Positions 18,917-28,707 of a stretch of 64,000 bases of DNA are shown piece after piece. Under the pieces are notes generated by a model. That model ran no database searches. It was not told the origin of the DNA and worked only from the letters and a program-made list of their open reading frames with translations. Location: the NCBI RefSeq assembly GCF_014773385.1, contig NZ_JACXAI010000021.1:45325-109324 (forward strand). Reading direction: 5' to 3'. Origin of the DNA: Metabacillus arenae (GTDB taxonomy: Bacteria > Bacillota > Bacilli > Bacillales > Bacillaceae). The translations under genes and the position numbers were made by a program. The first letter of the stretch is position 1. Each line of letters opens with the position of its first letter.

Positions 18917-20093
18917 TTGAAACAAAGAGCAATATATCTTTTTATCTTTGTTTTTTTTTGCAATTTTAATAGCGTTTATATTAATCCAATTTGCAAATGA
19001 AAAACCAAAAGTAGTAGTTGTTTTAAAAGAATTAAACACTAAAAATCAATTTTGGGATATTGTTAAAGCGGGAGCAGAAAAAGGGTTTCGAGATTTTGAT
19101 ATTGATGGAAAAGTAATCGCTCCCAGTAATGAGGACGAAGTTAATGGTCAGGAAAAAATTCTCAAAAATGTCCTTAAAGAAAAACCAGATGTATTAATTG
19201 TCTCTCTAATAGATGTAACTAGAATTTCTATTTAAAAGAGTTTGATAAAAATAATATTCCTGTATTGCTGGTAGATACGGATTTACCATGGGGAAATAAA
19301 ACATCTTATATTGGTACCAATAATTTTGAATTAGGTAGGAAAGGTGGTGCTCTATTGGCTTCAGAACTTTAACCTGGCGATAAAGTCGCTTTGATAACCG
19401 GAGAAAAAAGTAGCCCAGAGTTACGTGAAAGGATAAAAGGAGCTAAAGCTAGTTTAGAAACTGTAGGTATTAAAATAGCAACTCATAGAATAATAGCAAA
19501 TGATACTGAGTTGGGTTAAAGTGTCACGGAGAAGATTTTAAATGATCATCTAGATGTTAAAGGTATTTATGCATCTTCTGATATTCTTACATTAAGTGCT
19601 ATTGAAATAATAGAGAAATATGGATTTAACATTCCAGTTATTGGAGCAGAGGGACTGACAGAAATGACTAAGTGAATAAAAGAGGAACGTTATCTGGTTC
19701 AGTAGCACAAAAACCCTTATGATATGGGATAATTAGGTGTTGAAACCGCTTTGATAGTAATTAAGGGAAGCGATGTTGAAAGTCATATTAATAGTGGTGT
19801 AGATATCATTATCCAAGATAATGCAAAACAAAGACTAGGCTTCACGAAAGAGGGTTATCGGGATGAAGTAATGGGGGATACCAGTAAGAATATAAACACT
19901 ACCTTATCGCAAATATAAAAATAGATTAAGATCTTACTCCAAATACAAAGTTCCCTAAACCTGTTATCAAATATGTCATCGATTATAAAGATTCAGTAAA
20001 AGAATCTGGTATTTTGATTGTTTTTAGAACCTAACCGTTGGAGAGTTAGGAAATAGTATTAATAAAATTATTAATTGTATTTACAGATATTAA
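18917..20093 (+). pseudogene. sugar-binding membrane sensor or ABC-type binding protein, decayed
   Basis: TTG 18917 has a strong site (GGAAGGAGGA). A frame change in a T-run near 18950 breaks the N-terminal membrane segment. The downstream frame is a periplasmic-binding-protein-type sugar domain (KPKVVVVLKELNTKNQFWD, then LVDTDLPWGNKTSYIGTNN and SGVDIIIQDNAKQRLG), interrupted by at least five stops. After the domain, the remnant VGELGNSINKII near 20040 resembles a HAMP segment. The ancestor may therefore have been a sensor kinase with an extracellular sugar-binding domain rather than a transport protein. That last point is weak. Confidence 0.7.
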
Positions 20094-20137
20094 AACTAAT
20101 TAAGGAATTAAATAGTTTTTATACGAGAAATATAGGC

Positions 20138-20170
20138 AGCCAAGGTTTTTTAAAAAGCTTGGCTATTTTT
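20138..20170 (+). terminator. rho-independent terminator
   Basis: AGCCAAG...CTTGGCT stem with an A/T-rich extension and ATTTTTG tail. It closes the decayed sensor locus. Confidence 0.75.
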
Positions 20171-20592
20171 GTATCTATAGATCTCTTGTGTGACCTGTTG
20201 AACATCTTTAATGACAGATAAGTAAGCCCTTTGTCCCATTCCGCCAGCTACCTCACAAAGATATTGTATTTTTCAATGATATAGCTAATTAAAACGTATT
20301 TTTGGCTAGGTGCGACTTTTATTTTTTCAGCTTCTTTCTGACATGCAACTCTTTTTTACATTGTTCATTTGTTCTAGGCCATTTTTTGGCAGATGACCAT
20401 TCATGAACGAGTATTTACTTTTGTTCAATGACATTACGTTTTTGTATAATTTTTTTTGCGAAGGGGTCTGTTTGAATGTATTAGATTATTTGAATGGAAA
20501 TTTATTTTTTGTTTTAGATAAGTAAATCCATATAAACAACCATTTTGCCTGTAATTAATTGCGTTAAATCTTATTAAAAAAGTATTTTTCTC
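20171..20592. other. intergenic region with possible minus-strand coding debris
   Basis: On the minus strand near 20170-20290 the frame reads YLCEVAGGMGQRAYLSVIKD without a start, and other frames upstream also look protein-like but hold stops. I do not recognise the parent. No intact gene is present. Confidence 0.35.
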
Positions 20593-20654
20593 TTGACGAA
20601 ATTTAAAGAACGGTATATTATGTTTACAAATGTAACAATAAAGAACGAAAGTAA
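20593..20654 (+). promoter_or_regulatory. acoA promoter with paired SorC-type operators
   Basis: TTGACG (20593-20598), 17 bases, TATTAT (20616-20621). Two bases later comes TTACAAATGTAA (20624-20635), a perfect TTACA-AA-TGTAA palindrome. A weaker site GAACGAAAGTAA starts 19 bases further on (20643-20654). Repressor binding there would cover the transcription start. Confidence 0.75.
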
Positions 20655-20669
20655 AAAGGAGGAATTAAA

Positions 20670-21653
20670 ATGTTAAGTACTTTAAATTTACCTTCCCATA
20701 TAACTGAGGAGAAGCTTCCTGAGCATTATAAACAAATGTGGCTGATCCGCTATTTTGATGAAAAGGTAGACCAATTTTTTGCCAAAGGAAAGATTCATGG
20801 AACAACTCATCTTTGCGTAGGACAGGAAGCTTCTGCTGCAGGTTCTATTGCTGTACTTCAATCAAAAGATAAAATTATAAGTACTCATCGTGGTCATGGT
20901 CACTGTATTGCAAAAGAAGGTGATGTGAACAAAATGATGGCCGAACTGTTTGGTAGAGAAACAGGTTATTGTAAAGGAAAAGGCGGATCAATGCATATTG
21001 CAGATGTTGAAAAAGGAAATCTTGGAGCTAATGGAATTGTAGGGGGCGGAATTCCTCTTGCGGTAGGAGCAGCATTAACATCAAAATTGAAAAAAGAAGG
21101 TTATGTAGTTTTATGCTTCTTTGGAGATGGTGCTACAAATGAAGGAAGTTTCCACGAGGCGTTAAATATGGCAGCTATTTGGGATCTGCCGGTAGTATTT
21201 ATTTGTGAAAACAATCAATATGGAATGTCAGGCCCAGTAAAGGAAATGACGAAAATAGAAAACATTGCAGATCGTGCAATCGCTTACGGTATGCCGGGTG
21301 AGGTCGTAGATGGAAATGACATGATCGAAATCATGAGCACCGTAGATAAAGCAGTCGTAAATGCCCGTCAAGGAAATGGTCCATCATTAATTGAAATGAA
21401 GACTTACCGCTGGAAAGGTCATTCGAAAAGTGATGCGAAAAAATACCGTACGCGTGAAGAAGAGACAGAATGGAGAAAGAAAGACGGTATTAAGAGATTT
21501 AAAGAAGTATTAATTGAAGCAGGAGTGCTAACAGAAGAAGAAGCTAAGAAGCTTCAAGATCAAGCAAAACAAGAAATTGAGGATGCTGTAGAATTTGCCG
21601 AAAACAGCCCGGAACCATCAATTGATACTCTATTAGAAGATGTATATGCCTAA
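20670..21653 (+). CDS. acoA: 2-oxoacid/acetoin dehydrogenase E1 alpha subunit
   Basis: A 327-residue thiamine diphosphate enzyme subunit. The ThDP/magnesium motif starts at GDGATNEGS (residues 152-160) and ends at NN (181-182). The phosphorylation-loop-like HRGHGH lies near residue 73. Length and sequence style fit AcoA of acetoin dehydrogenase better than pyruvate dehydrogenase E1 alpha, but the substrate cannot be read from the sequence. ATG 20670 has AAAAGGAGGAATT upstream. First gene of a four-gene operon with E1 beta, E2 and E3, controlled by the SorC-type operators just upstream. Shared operators with a polyol permease and a polyol-type oxidoreductase argue that its substrate comes from polyol breakdown (inference). 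Confidence 0.9.
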   Translation: MLSTLNLPSHITEEKLPEHYKQMWLIRYFDEKVDQFFAKGKIHGTTHLCVGQEASAAGSIAVLQSKDKIISTHRGHGHCIAKEGDVNKMMAELFGRETGYCKGKGGSMHIADVEKGNLGANGIVGGGIPLAVGAALTSKLKKEGYVVLCFFGDGATNEGSFHEALNMAAIWDLPVVFICENNQYGMSGPVKEMTKIENIADRAIAYGMPGEVVDGNDMIEIMSTVDKAVVNARQGNGPSLIEMKTYRWKGHSKSDAKKYRTREEETEWRKKDGIKRFKEVLIEAGVLTEEEAKKLQDQAKQEIEDAVEFAENSPEPSIDTLLEDVYA

Positions 21654-21671
21654 CTTAGAAGGGGGATTAAA

Positions 21672-22670
21672 ATGACTGAAATTAAAACAAGAGAGATTAC
21701 GTATTTAGAGGCAGTAAGAGAAGCGATGAGTCAAGAAATGCGCCAGAATGAAGATGTATTCATTTTAGGAGAAGATATCGGGGTATATGGAGGCGCATTC
21801 GGTGTAACACGTGGAATGATCGAAGAATTCGGTCCTGAACGTATTCGAAACACACCTATTTCTGAAGCTGCAATTGCAGGGGGAGCAGTTGGAGCGGCTC
21901 TAACCGGTATGAGACCTATTATGGAATTACAGTTTTCTGATTTTATTACGATTGCAATGGACCAATTAGTAAACCAAGCAGCTAAAACGCGTTATATGTT
22001 TGGAGGGAAAGGTAAAGTTCCAATGGTTGTAAGAACACCAGCTGGATCTGGTACAGGTGCAGCCGCACAGCACTCCCAAAGTTTAGAAGCATGGATGGCT
22101 CATATTCCCGGATTAAAAGTTATCCAGCCGTCTACTGCATATGATGCAAAAGGATTATTAAAAGCAGCAATGGATGATGACAATCCAGTAATTTTCTATG
22201 AGCATAAGCTTTTATACCGCACACAATGCCATGTACCGGAGGAACAGTATTCAATTCCACTTGGAAAAGCTGTTGTAAACCGTAAAGGTAAAGATGTAAC
22301 AATCGTTGCAACTGCTATTATGGTACACAAAGCACTTGAAGCAGCAGCAGAACTAGAAAAAGAGGGTATTGATGTAGAAATTATAGACCCTCGCACTCTT
22401 GTTCCACTAGATGAAGAAACAATTATAGAATCTGTGAAAAAGACTGGTCGCTTAGTAGTGGTTCACGAAGCAGTTAAACGTGGAGGTTTCGGTGGTGAAA
22501 TTGCTAGTATGATTGCTGAGAGTGAAGCATTTGATTATTTGGATACACCAATCAAAAGGCTAGGAGGATTATCTGTTCCAGTTCCATATAACCCAACATT
22601 AGAGAAGGCTGTTATACCTCAAGTGCCAGATATTATCGAAGCTGTTAAGGAAGCTGTTCGTTTCAAATAA
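21672..22670 (+). CDS. acoB: 2-oxoacid/acetoin dehydrogenase E1 beta subunit
   Basis: A 332-residue transketolase-type beta subunit that pairs with the alpha subunit to make the E1 active site. It has the pyrimidine-binding half ([16 protein letters not shown], then [15 protein letters not shown]) and the C-terminal transketolase domain ([18 protein letters not shown]). Both are complete. The gap to acoA is 18 bases and holds AGAAGGGGG, a good ribosome site. Function and regulation are shared with the rest of the operon. Confidence 0.92.
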   Translation: MTEIKTREITYLEAVREAMSQEMRQNEDVFILGEDIGVYGGAFGVTRGMIEEFGPERIRNTPISEAAIAGGAVGAALTGMRPIMELQFSDFITIAMDQLVNQAAKTRYMFGGKGKVPMVVRTPAGSGTGAAAQHSQSLEAWMAHIPGLKVIQPSTAYDAKGLLKAAMDDDNPVIFYEHKLLYRTQCHVPEEQYSIPLGKAVVNRKGKDVTIVATAIMVHKALEAAAELEKEGIDVEIIDPRTLVPLDEETIIESVKKTGRLVVVHEAVKRGGFGGEIASMIAESEAFDYLDTPIKRLGGLSVPVPYNPTLEKAVIPQVPDIIEAVKEAVRFK

Positions 22671-22685
22671 GAAGGAGGGAGAATT

Positions 22686-24029
22686 ATGGCAAAAGAGATT
22701 TTTATGCCTAAACTAAGTAGTACAATGGAGACCGGTACCCTCCTTCAGTGGTTTAAGGAAGAAGGAGACACAGTTGAAATCGGAGAACCATTGCTTGAAA
22801 TCATGACAGATAAGATTAACATTGAAGTAGAGGCGTATGACGAAGGCGTTTTATTAAAAAGGTATTTTGACGTAGACGATCAGGTTCCTGTTAATCATGT
22901 TATTGGTTTTATTGGCGAGGAAAGTGAATCAGTACCTGCTGAGCCACCAGGGGAATCAGGAGGATCGAGTGATTCATCCTCAGGAGAACCAGTGACAGAA
23001 AATAATGAAAATAATGAAGAAATCCCTAAAGTAGCTGTACAGGCGGAGAATAGTGCTAAGCCGCGTGCTACACCTGCAGCTAGAAGATTAGCAAAAGTGA
23101 ATCAAGTGGGATTATCTGTTGTCTCAGGAAGTGGACCAAAAGGGAGAGTTCATCTTAAGGACGTTAATGAGCACGTGAGTACAGTTCAAACACAATCTAA
23201 AGTTACACCACTTGCAGGGAAAATCGCTAAACATGAAAAAGTTGATGTGTCTGCTCTCAATGGAAGCGGTGTAAACGGTAAAATCGTAAAACAAGATGTA
23301 ACAGCAGCTATTCATAAAGGTAAGGAATCATCGGCTCCGACTGAAAAACGAAGAAAAATCGCAGGTATGCGTAAAGTGATTTCTGATCGTATGTCTCAGA
23401 GTGCATTTACAGCACCACATGTCACGTTAACCAGTGAGTTTGATATGACAAAAGTAAAAGAGTTACGTACACAACTCTTACCAATTGTTGAAAAACAAAC
23501 GGGCTTCCGTTTATCGTATACAGAGGTTATTGTTAAAGCGGTTGGTTTAGTATTATCACGTTTTCCGTCTATCAATGCATCATTTATAAATGATGAAATT
23601 ATTTATAATGATGATGTTCATATTGGTTTGGCGGTTGCGGTACAGGATGGATTAATGGTACCTGTTATTAAAGACGTTAATCAAAAAGGATTAGCTGATT
23701 TAACAACAGAAGCAAAAGACATCGGCAAGCGTGCTAGGAAACAAAAGCTACTCCCTGATCAATTAAAAGGATCAACGTTTACTATCAGCAACCTTGGTAT
23801 GTATGCGATTGACGCCTTTACACCAATTATTAATCAGCCAGAAACGGCAATTTTAGGTGTAGGTAGAATGCACGATAAACCTGTTGTGCTAAACGGTTCT
23901 ATTGAGATCCGACCAATGATGACAGTTAGTTTGTCCTTTGATCACCGTGTCATTGATGGAGCACCTGCAGCAGAATTTTTAACTGAATTGAAACGAGTTC
24001 TTGAGAATCCATTCGAATTGCTAGTTTAA
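22686..24029 (+). CDS. acoC: dihydrolipoamide acyltransferase E2, with two subunit-binding domains
   Basis: A 447-residue core enzyme of the complex. The lipoyl domain covers residues 1-78, with the lipoylated lysine at 43 in EIMTDKINIEVEA. A Ser/Glu/Asn-rich linker follows. Then come two peripheral subunit-binding domains in tandem: residues about 127-162 (RATPAARRLA to GSGPKGRVHLKDV) and about 172-208 (KVTPLAGKIA to GSGVNGKIVKQDV). The catalytic acyltransferase domain ends with SFDHRVIDGAPA, carrying the HRxxDG histidine and aspartate. B. subtilis AcoC is shorter, at about 398 residues, so the extra domain is notable. ATG 22686 is preceded by AGAAGGAGGGAG. Confidence 0.92.
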   Translation: MAKEIFMPKLSSTMETGTLLQWFKEEGDTVEIGEPLLEIMTDKINIEVEAYDEGVLLKRYFDVDDQVPVNHVIGFIGEESESVPAEPPGESGGSSDSSSGEPVTENNENNEEIPKVAVQAENSAKPRATPAARRLAKVNQVGLSVVSGSGPKGRVHLKDVNEHVSTVQTQSKVTPLAGKIAKHEKVDVSALNGSGVNGKIVKQDVTAAIHKGKESSAPTEKRRKIAGMRKVISDRMSQSAFTAPHVTLTSEFDMTKVKELRTQLLPIVEKQTGFRLSYTEVIVKAVGLVLSRFPSINASFINDEIIYNDDVHIGLAVAVQDGLMVPVIKDVNQKGLADLTTEAKDIGKRARKQKLLPDQLKGSTFTISNLGMYAIDAFTPIINQPETAILGVGRMHDKPVVLNGSIEIRPMMTVSLSFDHRVIDGAPAAEFLTELKRVLENPFELLV

Positions 24030-24032
24030 GAG

Positions 24033-25439
24033 GTGAGAGACATGACAAAATCATATGAAATCGTTGTAATAGGTGGAGGTCCCGGAGGGTATGTAGCAGC
24101 CCTCCATGCTGCAGAGCTAGGGAAAAAGGTAGCCTTAATTGAAGCAGACTTTTTAGGCGGTACTTGTTTAAATAGAGGTTGTATACCTTCAAAAACCTTG
24201 CTAAAACATGCAGAAGTTATTGAGTCCATTGAAGAAGCAAAAGAATGGGGAATTGAGACAGGTGATATGTCTTTTTCCCTTGAAAAAATGAAAAAGCGCA
24301 AAGATGATGTCATTCAACGTTTGCGCGGTGGGATTGCCTTTCTATTAAAACAAGGGAAAATTGATGTGTATGAAGGCTTAGGTACGATTGAAGACGGGCA
24401 AAATATCAAGGTAGTTACCGCTGAAAAAGAAGAGCGAATTCAAGCAGAGCGTATCATCGTTGCAACGGGTTCATCTCCTGTTGTGCCACCAATTAAAGGG
24501 TTAGATTCTGTAGACTTTGAAACAAGTGACAGCATTTTTGACATCGTAGACATACCTAAATCGGTCGTTATTATTGGTGGTGGCGTAATCGGGGTGGAAT
24601 TTGCCTGTATCTTCGCTAGCTTAAAGGCTGAAGTAACTGTAATTGAAGCTGCAGACCGAATCATTCCTAGTGAAGACGCTGATGCTTCTAAAGTACTGAT
24701 GAAGGTATTAAAGAAAAAAGGGATTCGTTTTCATGCAAGTACAAAAGTAACTGAAGTTCAGCAGAACGGTACGCAAAAAGCTGTAAAATGTGAAAATAGT
24801 AAAGGGAAAGAACTTACAATTGAAGCAGAAACACTAATCGTGAGTGTAGGCCGAAAACCTAATCTTTCAGGTGTTCAACAGATAGCTATTGAAAAAGAAG
24901 GACCATTTATCAAGGTAAATGAAAAAATGGAAACGAACCTTCCAAATATTTATGCAGTAGGTGATGTGGTCGGAGGCTACCAATTAGCTCACGTTGCAAG
25001 TGCGGAGGGCATTGTGGCGGCTGCTAATGCAGCAGGTTTAGAAGATAAAATGGAATACCACGTTGTACCTCGTTGTATTTACACATTACCTGAAATTGCC
25101 AGTGTAGGGATGACAGAAGAAGAAGCGAAAAAGCAAGGTCTATCTGTCCGTACTGAACGGTTTGATCACGTAGGGAATGGTAAAGCTCTAGCAGTTGGTG
25201 AAACTAGCGGTTTTGTAAAAATTGTTTATGAAGAAAAGTACGGAGAAATTATTGGAGTTACAATGGTGGGACCACATGTGACGGAAATGATTTCAGAAGC
25301 TTCTGCTTTTATGTACTTAGAAGGCACGATTGAAGAAGCATCAAAAATGATTCATCCTCACCCTACTGTTTCTGAGGCTTTTTATGAGGCTGCTTTAAAT
25401 ATTGCCAATAAAATGAGAAAGCAAGAAGCCCTTGTTTAA
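24033..25439 (+). CDS. acoL: dihydrolipoamide dehydrogenase E3
   Basis: A 468-residue flavoprotein that reoxidises the lipoyl arm of E2 with NAD+. It has the FAD motif VIGGGPGGYVAA, the redox-active disulfide GGTCLNRGCIPSK at about residue 40, the NAD motif IGGGVIGVEFA and the C-terminal HPHPTVSEAF with the catalytic histidine. Two candidate starts overlap: ATG 24033 and ATG 24042. The latter, MTKSYEIVVIGGG, has AGAGGTGAGAG upstream and is the better one. It ends the acoABCL-like operon, which a terminator at 25463 closes. Confidence 0.94.
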   Translation: MRDMTKSYEIVVIGGGPGGYVAALHAAELGKKVALIEADFLGGTCLNRGCIPSKTLLKHAEVIESIEEAKEWGIETGDMSFSLEKMKKRKDDVIQRLRGGIAFLLKQGKIDVYEGLGTIEDGQNIKVVTAEKEERIQAERIIVATGSSPVVPPIKGLDSVDFETSDSIFDIVDIPKSVVIIGGGVIGVEFACIFASLKAEVTVIEAADRIIPSEDADASKVLMKVLKKKGIRFHASTKVTEVQQNGTQKAVKCENSKGKELTIEAETLIVSVGRKPNLSGVQQIAIEKEGPFIKVNEKMETNLPNIYAVGDVVGGYQLAHVASAEGIVAAANAAGLEDKMEYHVVPRCIYTLPEIASVGMTEEEAKKQGLSVRTERFDHVGNGKALAVGETSGFVKIVYEEKYGEIIGVTMVGPHVTEMISEASAFMYLEGTIEEASKMIHPHPTVSEAFYEAALNIANKMRKQEALV

Positions 25440-25462
25440 ACCTATATTTCTAGTATTTAATG

Positions 25463-25502
25463 CTCCCATTACTCAGCACCAGCGTAGAATGGGAGTTTTC
25501 TT
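25463..25502 (+). terminator. terminator of the aco-like operon
   Basis: CTCCCATT pairs with AATGGGAG across a 22-base loop, followed by TTTTCTTG. Confidence 0.8.
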
Positions 25503-25564
25503 GTAAATGTGAAGTTAAAAAGTAGTTATGTCTGAATTTAGAGTAATTGTATGGAGGTGAAATA

Positions 25565-26512
25565 GTGTTGAATAAGGAAGAAAAACGACAACTTGTAAAG
25601 GTATCGAATTTATATTATATTGACGGCTGGACGCAAACGCAGATTTCGAAAAAAATCGGGGCTTCAAGACCTATTATTTCAAAGCAATTGAACATGGCAA
25701 AAGAAGCCGGCATTGTAGAGGTATTCATTAAAGATGAATGTGTTCATACCGTCGAATTGGAACAACAATTGGAGAAAAAATATGGCTTGGAGGAAGTTGT
25801 AGTGGCTCCCACTATCGGACTTACACCAGAAATGGTTAAGCGGACTGTAGCACAAGCCGGGGCTCATTATATTTCCAAAAATTTAAAAAACGTCAAATAT
25901 CTAGGTATTTCGTGGGGGACGACAATAGCTGAATTAGTAAAAGAGTATTCATCTGAACAAAGAAAAGACATAAAGATTATCCCTCTTGAAGGAGGAATTG
26001 GGCGGCAACGTATAGAGATCCATGCTAACCAGTTAGCGTATGAATTGGCCCAAAAAATGGATAGTACATGCTCTTATTTGTACGCTCCTGCGATTGTAGA
26101 ATCGGAGGAATTAAAAGACCGTTTAATGGAGATGTCAGATATCAAAATTGTACTTGAAGAAGGAAAAAATGTAGATATGGCGGTCATAGGAATCGGGAAC
26201 CCTCTTAAAGAATCGACATTGAAGAAAATCGGTTATTTACAGAATGGGGATTTGGATGACCTTTGTGCGATGGGAGCAGTTGGTGATATTGGTTTCCGCT
26301 TTTTTGATAAATCGGGAGTACCTATTAGACACCCTTTAAACAATAAGGTTATTGGTTTATCATTAAATCAATTGAAAAAAATTAAGAAAGTTATTGCTGT
26401 TGCAGATGGTATTCATAAGCTTGAGAGTATCATAGGTGCGTTAAGGGGAAATTATGTAAATGTTTTAATAATCGATGAGCAAACTGCCTCTATGATTTTA
26501 AAGCAGAGTTAA
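25565..26512 (+). CDS. SorC-family sugar-binding transcriptional regulator
   Basis: A 315-residue regulator with an N-terminal helix-turn-helix (GWTQTQISKKIGASRPIISKQL) and a C-terminal sugar-phosphate-binding domain of the isomerase-like fold (GISWGTT, GVGNP-like GIGNP, and IGALRGNYVNVLIIDE). SorC proteins are usually tetramers that bind paired operators and respond to a phosphorylated sugar. GTG 25565 is chosen because GGAGGTGA lies just upstream and the spot lines up with the ATG of the paralogue at 27665. An ATG 18 bases earlier overlaps the ribosome site. It sits directly after the aco-like operon and is a candidate controller of the 19-bp-spaced paired sites. Confidence 0.9.
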   Translation: MLNKEEKRQLVKVSNLYYIDGWTQTQISKKIGASRPIISKQLNMAKEAGIVEVFIKDECVHTVELEQQLEKKYGLEEVVVAPTIGLTPEMVKRTVAQAGAHYISKNLKNVKYLGISWGTTIAELVKEYSSEQRKDIKIIPLEGGIGRQRIEIHANQLAYELAQKMDSTCSYLYAPAIVESEELKDRLMEMSDIKIVLEEGKNVDMAVIGIGNPLKESTLKKIGYLQNGDLDDLCAMGAVGDIGFRFFDKSGVPIRHPLNNKVIGLSLNQLKKIKKVIAVADGIHKLESIIGALRGNYVNVLIIDEQTASMILKQS

Positions 26513-26759
26513 AGGGTTGGATCAAGGATTACTTTTTGTCCTTTGGATTCAGCTCTTTTTTATGTTGTCGGGATGAATCTTTAGAGTCCTTTTAATGGAC
26601 GCTAAATTTTACCTTATTCGACAAATGTACGAAGATAACATTTGAATATTCGAATGACAATTAATAAGAACTCTTAATACTTTTTTCTTTCTATACATTG
26701 ATTTATACGAGTTCCTTTTGTATTTACAAACTAGAACAAACTGAAAATTCCTCATTATG

Positions 26760-26824
26760 TTGACAGATAATTTTGAAAATAATATAATAATATTAACAAA
26801 TGTTCATAATTATCACAAATGTAA
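26760..26824 (+). promoter_or_regulatory. orphan consensus promoter with paired SorC-type operators
   Basis: A perfect promoter, TTGACA (26760-26765), 17 bases, TATAAT (26783-26788). TAACAAATGTTC (26794-26805) and TCACAAATGTAA (26813-26824) follow, again 19 bases apart. The gene it drove is gone: the sequence changes at about 26850 to a group II intron fragment. Confidence 0.75.
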
Positions 26825-26852
26825 AATTTATTTAACATTAATTTAATCAAGA

Positions 26853-27440
26853 GATCGTTAAAAGCAGGTGTGATGGAAGGTAAGGATGTACATGTCAATG
26901 AAACTGGTACACCGCAAGGCGGTTCAGTAAGTGTACTGTTAAGTAACATTTACCTTCACTATGTATTAGATTTATGGTTTGAGAAAATAATTAAACCAAG
27001 ACTCAAAGGAGAGTCATATCTAATAAGATATATCGATGATTTTGTAGTGTGTTTTCAATATTAAGGGTAATTTTATGGTAGGTAGGAAAACCGAAAAGAC
27101 GAGATTTAAGCGAAGTGTAAATAAAATACAAGAAGTACTTTGTATTATAAGACATTAGGCGATAAAAGACTAGGTGGAAAAGATAAATCAAATTCTTAGA
27201 GGTCACTACAACTACTATGGCTGGTAATCCTTGGTCAATAACGAAAATCTATAAAATTACGGAACGTTTTTGGAGAAGAATCTTAAGTAGTAGAAGTCAA
27301 AAGAGCTATATTACATGGGAAAAGTTCAATAATATTAAGTCGATTTTTCCTCTAGAGCGTCCTAAACTCTTAATTCCATTTTTGGAATTGGAGATCTACG
27401 CAAGACTGTGAAGCAACTTTTGAAGAGCCTGATGCGGTTT
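26853..27440 (+). pseudogene. decayed group II intron fragment (reverse transcriptase/maturase)
   Basis: A reverse-transcriptase core is visible in one frame: GTPQGGSVSVLLSNIYLHYV, then the catalytic RYIDDFVV. It stops at 27063. A shifted frame restarts at about 27180 with RGHYNYYG and then NPWSITKIYKITERFWRRI to FLELEIYARL, the usual C-terminus of group II maturases. The N-terminal half is missing. After the stop, GAGCCTGATGCGG (about 27425-27437) resembles the start of intron domain V. The element is dead and replaces whatever followed the promoter at 26760. Confidence 0.8.
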
Positions 27441-27664
27441 AGTACTATATTGAATGTTGAATGATAGATGGATCAAGATTGGATCTTAAAGTCAACTATT
27501 TTAAATAGACTAAACAACCTTTGGGGTATTAGACATTTATATACAAGGTGTTTTGTAAATTGAATAAAAAGGTTATAAACTAGCATAGGAGAGAAGAGAA
27601 TGTTCTCATTCTATTGGACATCTTGGTATAATAAAGAAGATAACAAATCTAAAGAGGCGATATT

Positions 27665-28612
27665 ATGTTAAGTTGGGACGAAAGGCGACAGCTGGTCAAA
27701 GTAGCTAATTTGTATTATACAGACAGCTGGACGCAGGAACAAATAGCTAAAAAAGTTGGTGTATCAAGACCTGTTATTTCAAAAATGTTGCATAAAGCAA
27801 AGGAATTTGGAATTGTTGAGGTATATATTAAGGATGAAAGCGCGCGCACAGTAGAACTAGAACAAAAGCTTGAGAAAAAATACGGTTTAACTGATGTTGT
27901 TGTTGTGCCGACCGTAGGTTTTACACCAGAAATGGTTAAACGCTCAATAGGACAAGCAGGAGCTTATTATTTATCTAAAAAATTAAAGAGCGATGTTAGG
28001 CGTCTCGGAATTTCCTGGGGTACTACACTATCTGAGGTAGTAAAAGAGTATCCCTATGAACGTAGAGAGGAAATAAATATTGTCCCTTTAGTGGGAGGCA
28101 TGGGAACACAACATGTAGAAATACATGCTAATCAGTTGGCGTATGAATTAGCAAAAAAAATGAACGGTACATGTTCATATTTATATGCACCAGCAATTGT
28201 AGAAACAAAGGAGTTAAAGGAACGCCTTGAGGCTATGCAGGATATTTCAGCTATTCTTGAAGAAGGAAAGAAAGTGGATGTAGCTCTTATAGGTATTGGA
28301 AATCCATATAAGGGTTCCACTATGAAATCGATTGGTTATTTACAAGACGAGGATCTAAACAATCTAAGAAAGAAAGGGGCAGTAGGTGACATTAGCTCTC
28401 GTTTTTATGATGAGTCAGGAAACCCGGTTAAACATTCTCTAAATGAAAAAGTCATTGGCTTGACTTTGGAGCATTTGAAAGAATTGAAGAAGGTCATTGG
28501 AGTAGTTGAAGGAACACATAAATTTGAAAGTGTGGTAGCAGCTTTAAAAGGCAATTATCTAGATGTGTTAATAATAGATGAACAAACTGCTTTGGCGCTT
28601 GTAGAAGAGTAG
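27665..28612 (+). CDS. SorC-family sugar-binding transcriptional regulator
   Basis: A 315-residue regulator and close paralogue of the one at 25565 and of the pseudogene at 14197. The helix-turn-helix is SWTQEQIAKKVGVSRPVISKML, and the effector domain has GISWGTTLSEV and ALIGIGNPYKG. The ATG at 27665 has a weak site (GAGGCG). An extended -10 (TGGTATAAT) ends at 27632, so it has its own promoter. An inverted repeat AGAATG-TTCT-CATTCT sits just upstream of that -10 and may be an autoregulatory site. Since the intact copies differ in the effector domain, they may sense different ligands but bind similar DNA (inference). Confidence 0.9.
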   Translation: MLSWDERRQLVKVANLYYTDSWTQEQIAKKVGVSRPVISKMLHKAKEFGIVEVYIKDESARTVELEQKLEKKYGLTDVVVVPTVGFTPEMVKRSIGQAGAYYLSKKLKSDVRRLGISWGTTLSEVVKEYPYERREEINIVPLVGGMGTQHVEIHANQLAYELAKKMNGTCSYLYAPAIVETKELKERLEAMQDISAILEEGKKVDVALIGIGNPYKGSTMKSIGYLQDEDLNNLRKKGAVGDISSRFYDESGNPVKHSLNEKVIGLTLEHLKELKKVIGVVEGTHKFESVVAALKGNYLDVLIIDEQTALALVEE

Positions 28613-28707
28613 TTATTCTTTTGAAAGCATAACTCATATTGTCTACTTACCTTAATGCAATTAGCAAAAAATTCGTTCGCCACTCGAAATATTATGAAAA
28701 AACGGCC

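Noticed and set aside
20670..25439. Housekeeping pyruvate dehydrogenase operon
   Set aside because: E1 subunit lengths and style fit the AcoA/AcoB group, and the operators are shared with polyol genes. A strict exclusion is not possible from sequence alone.
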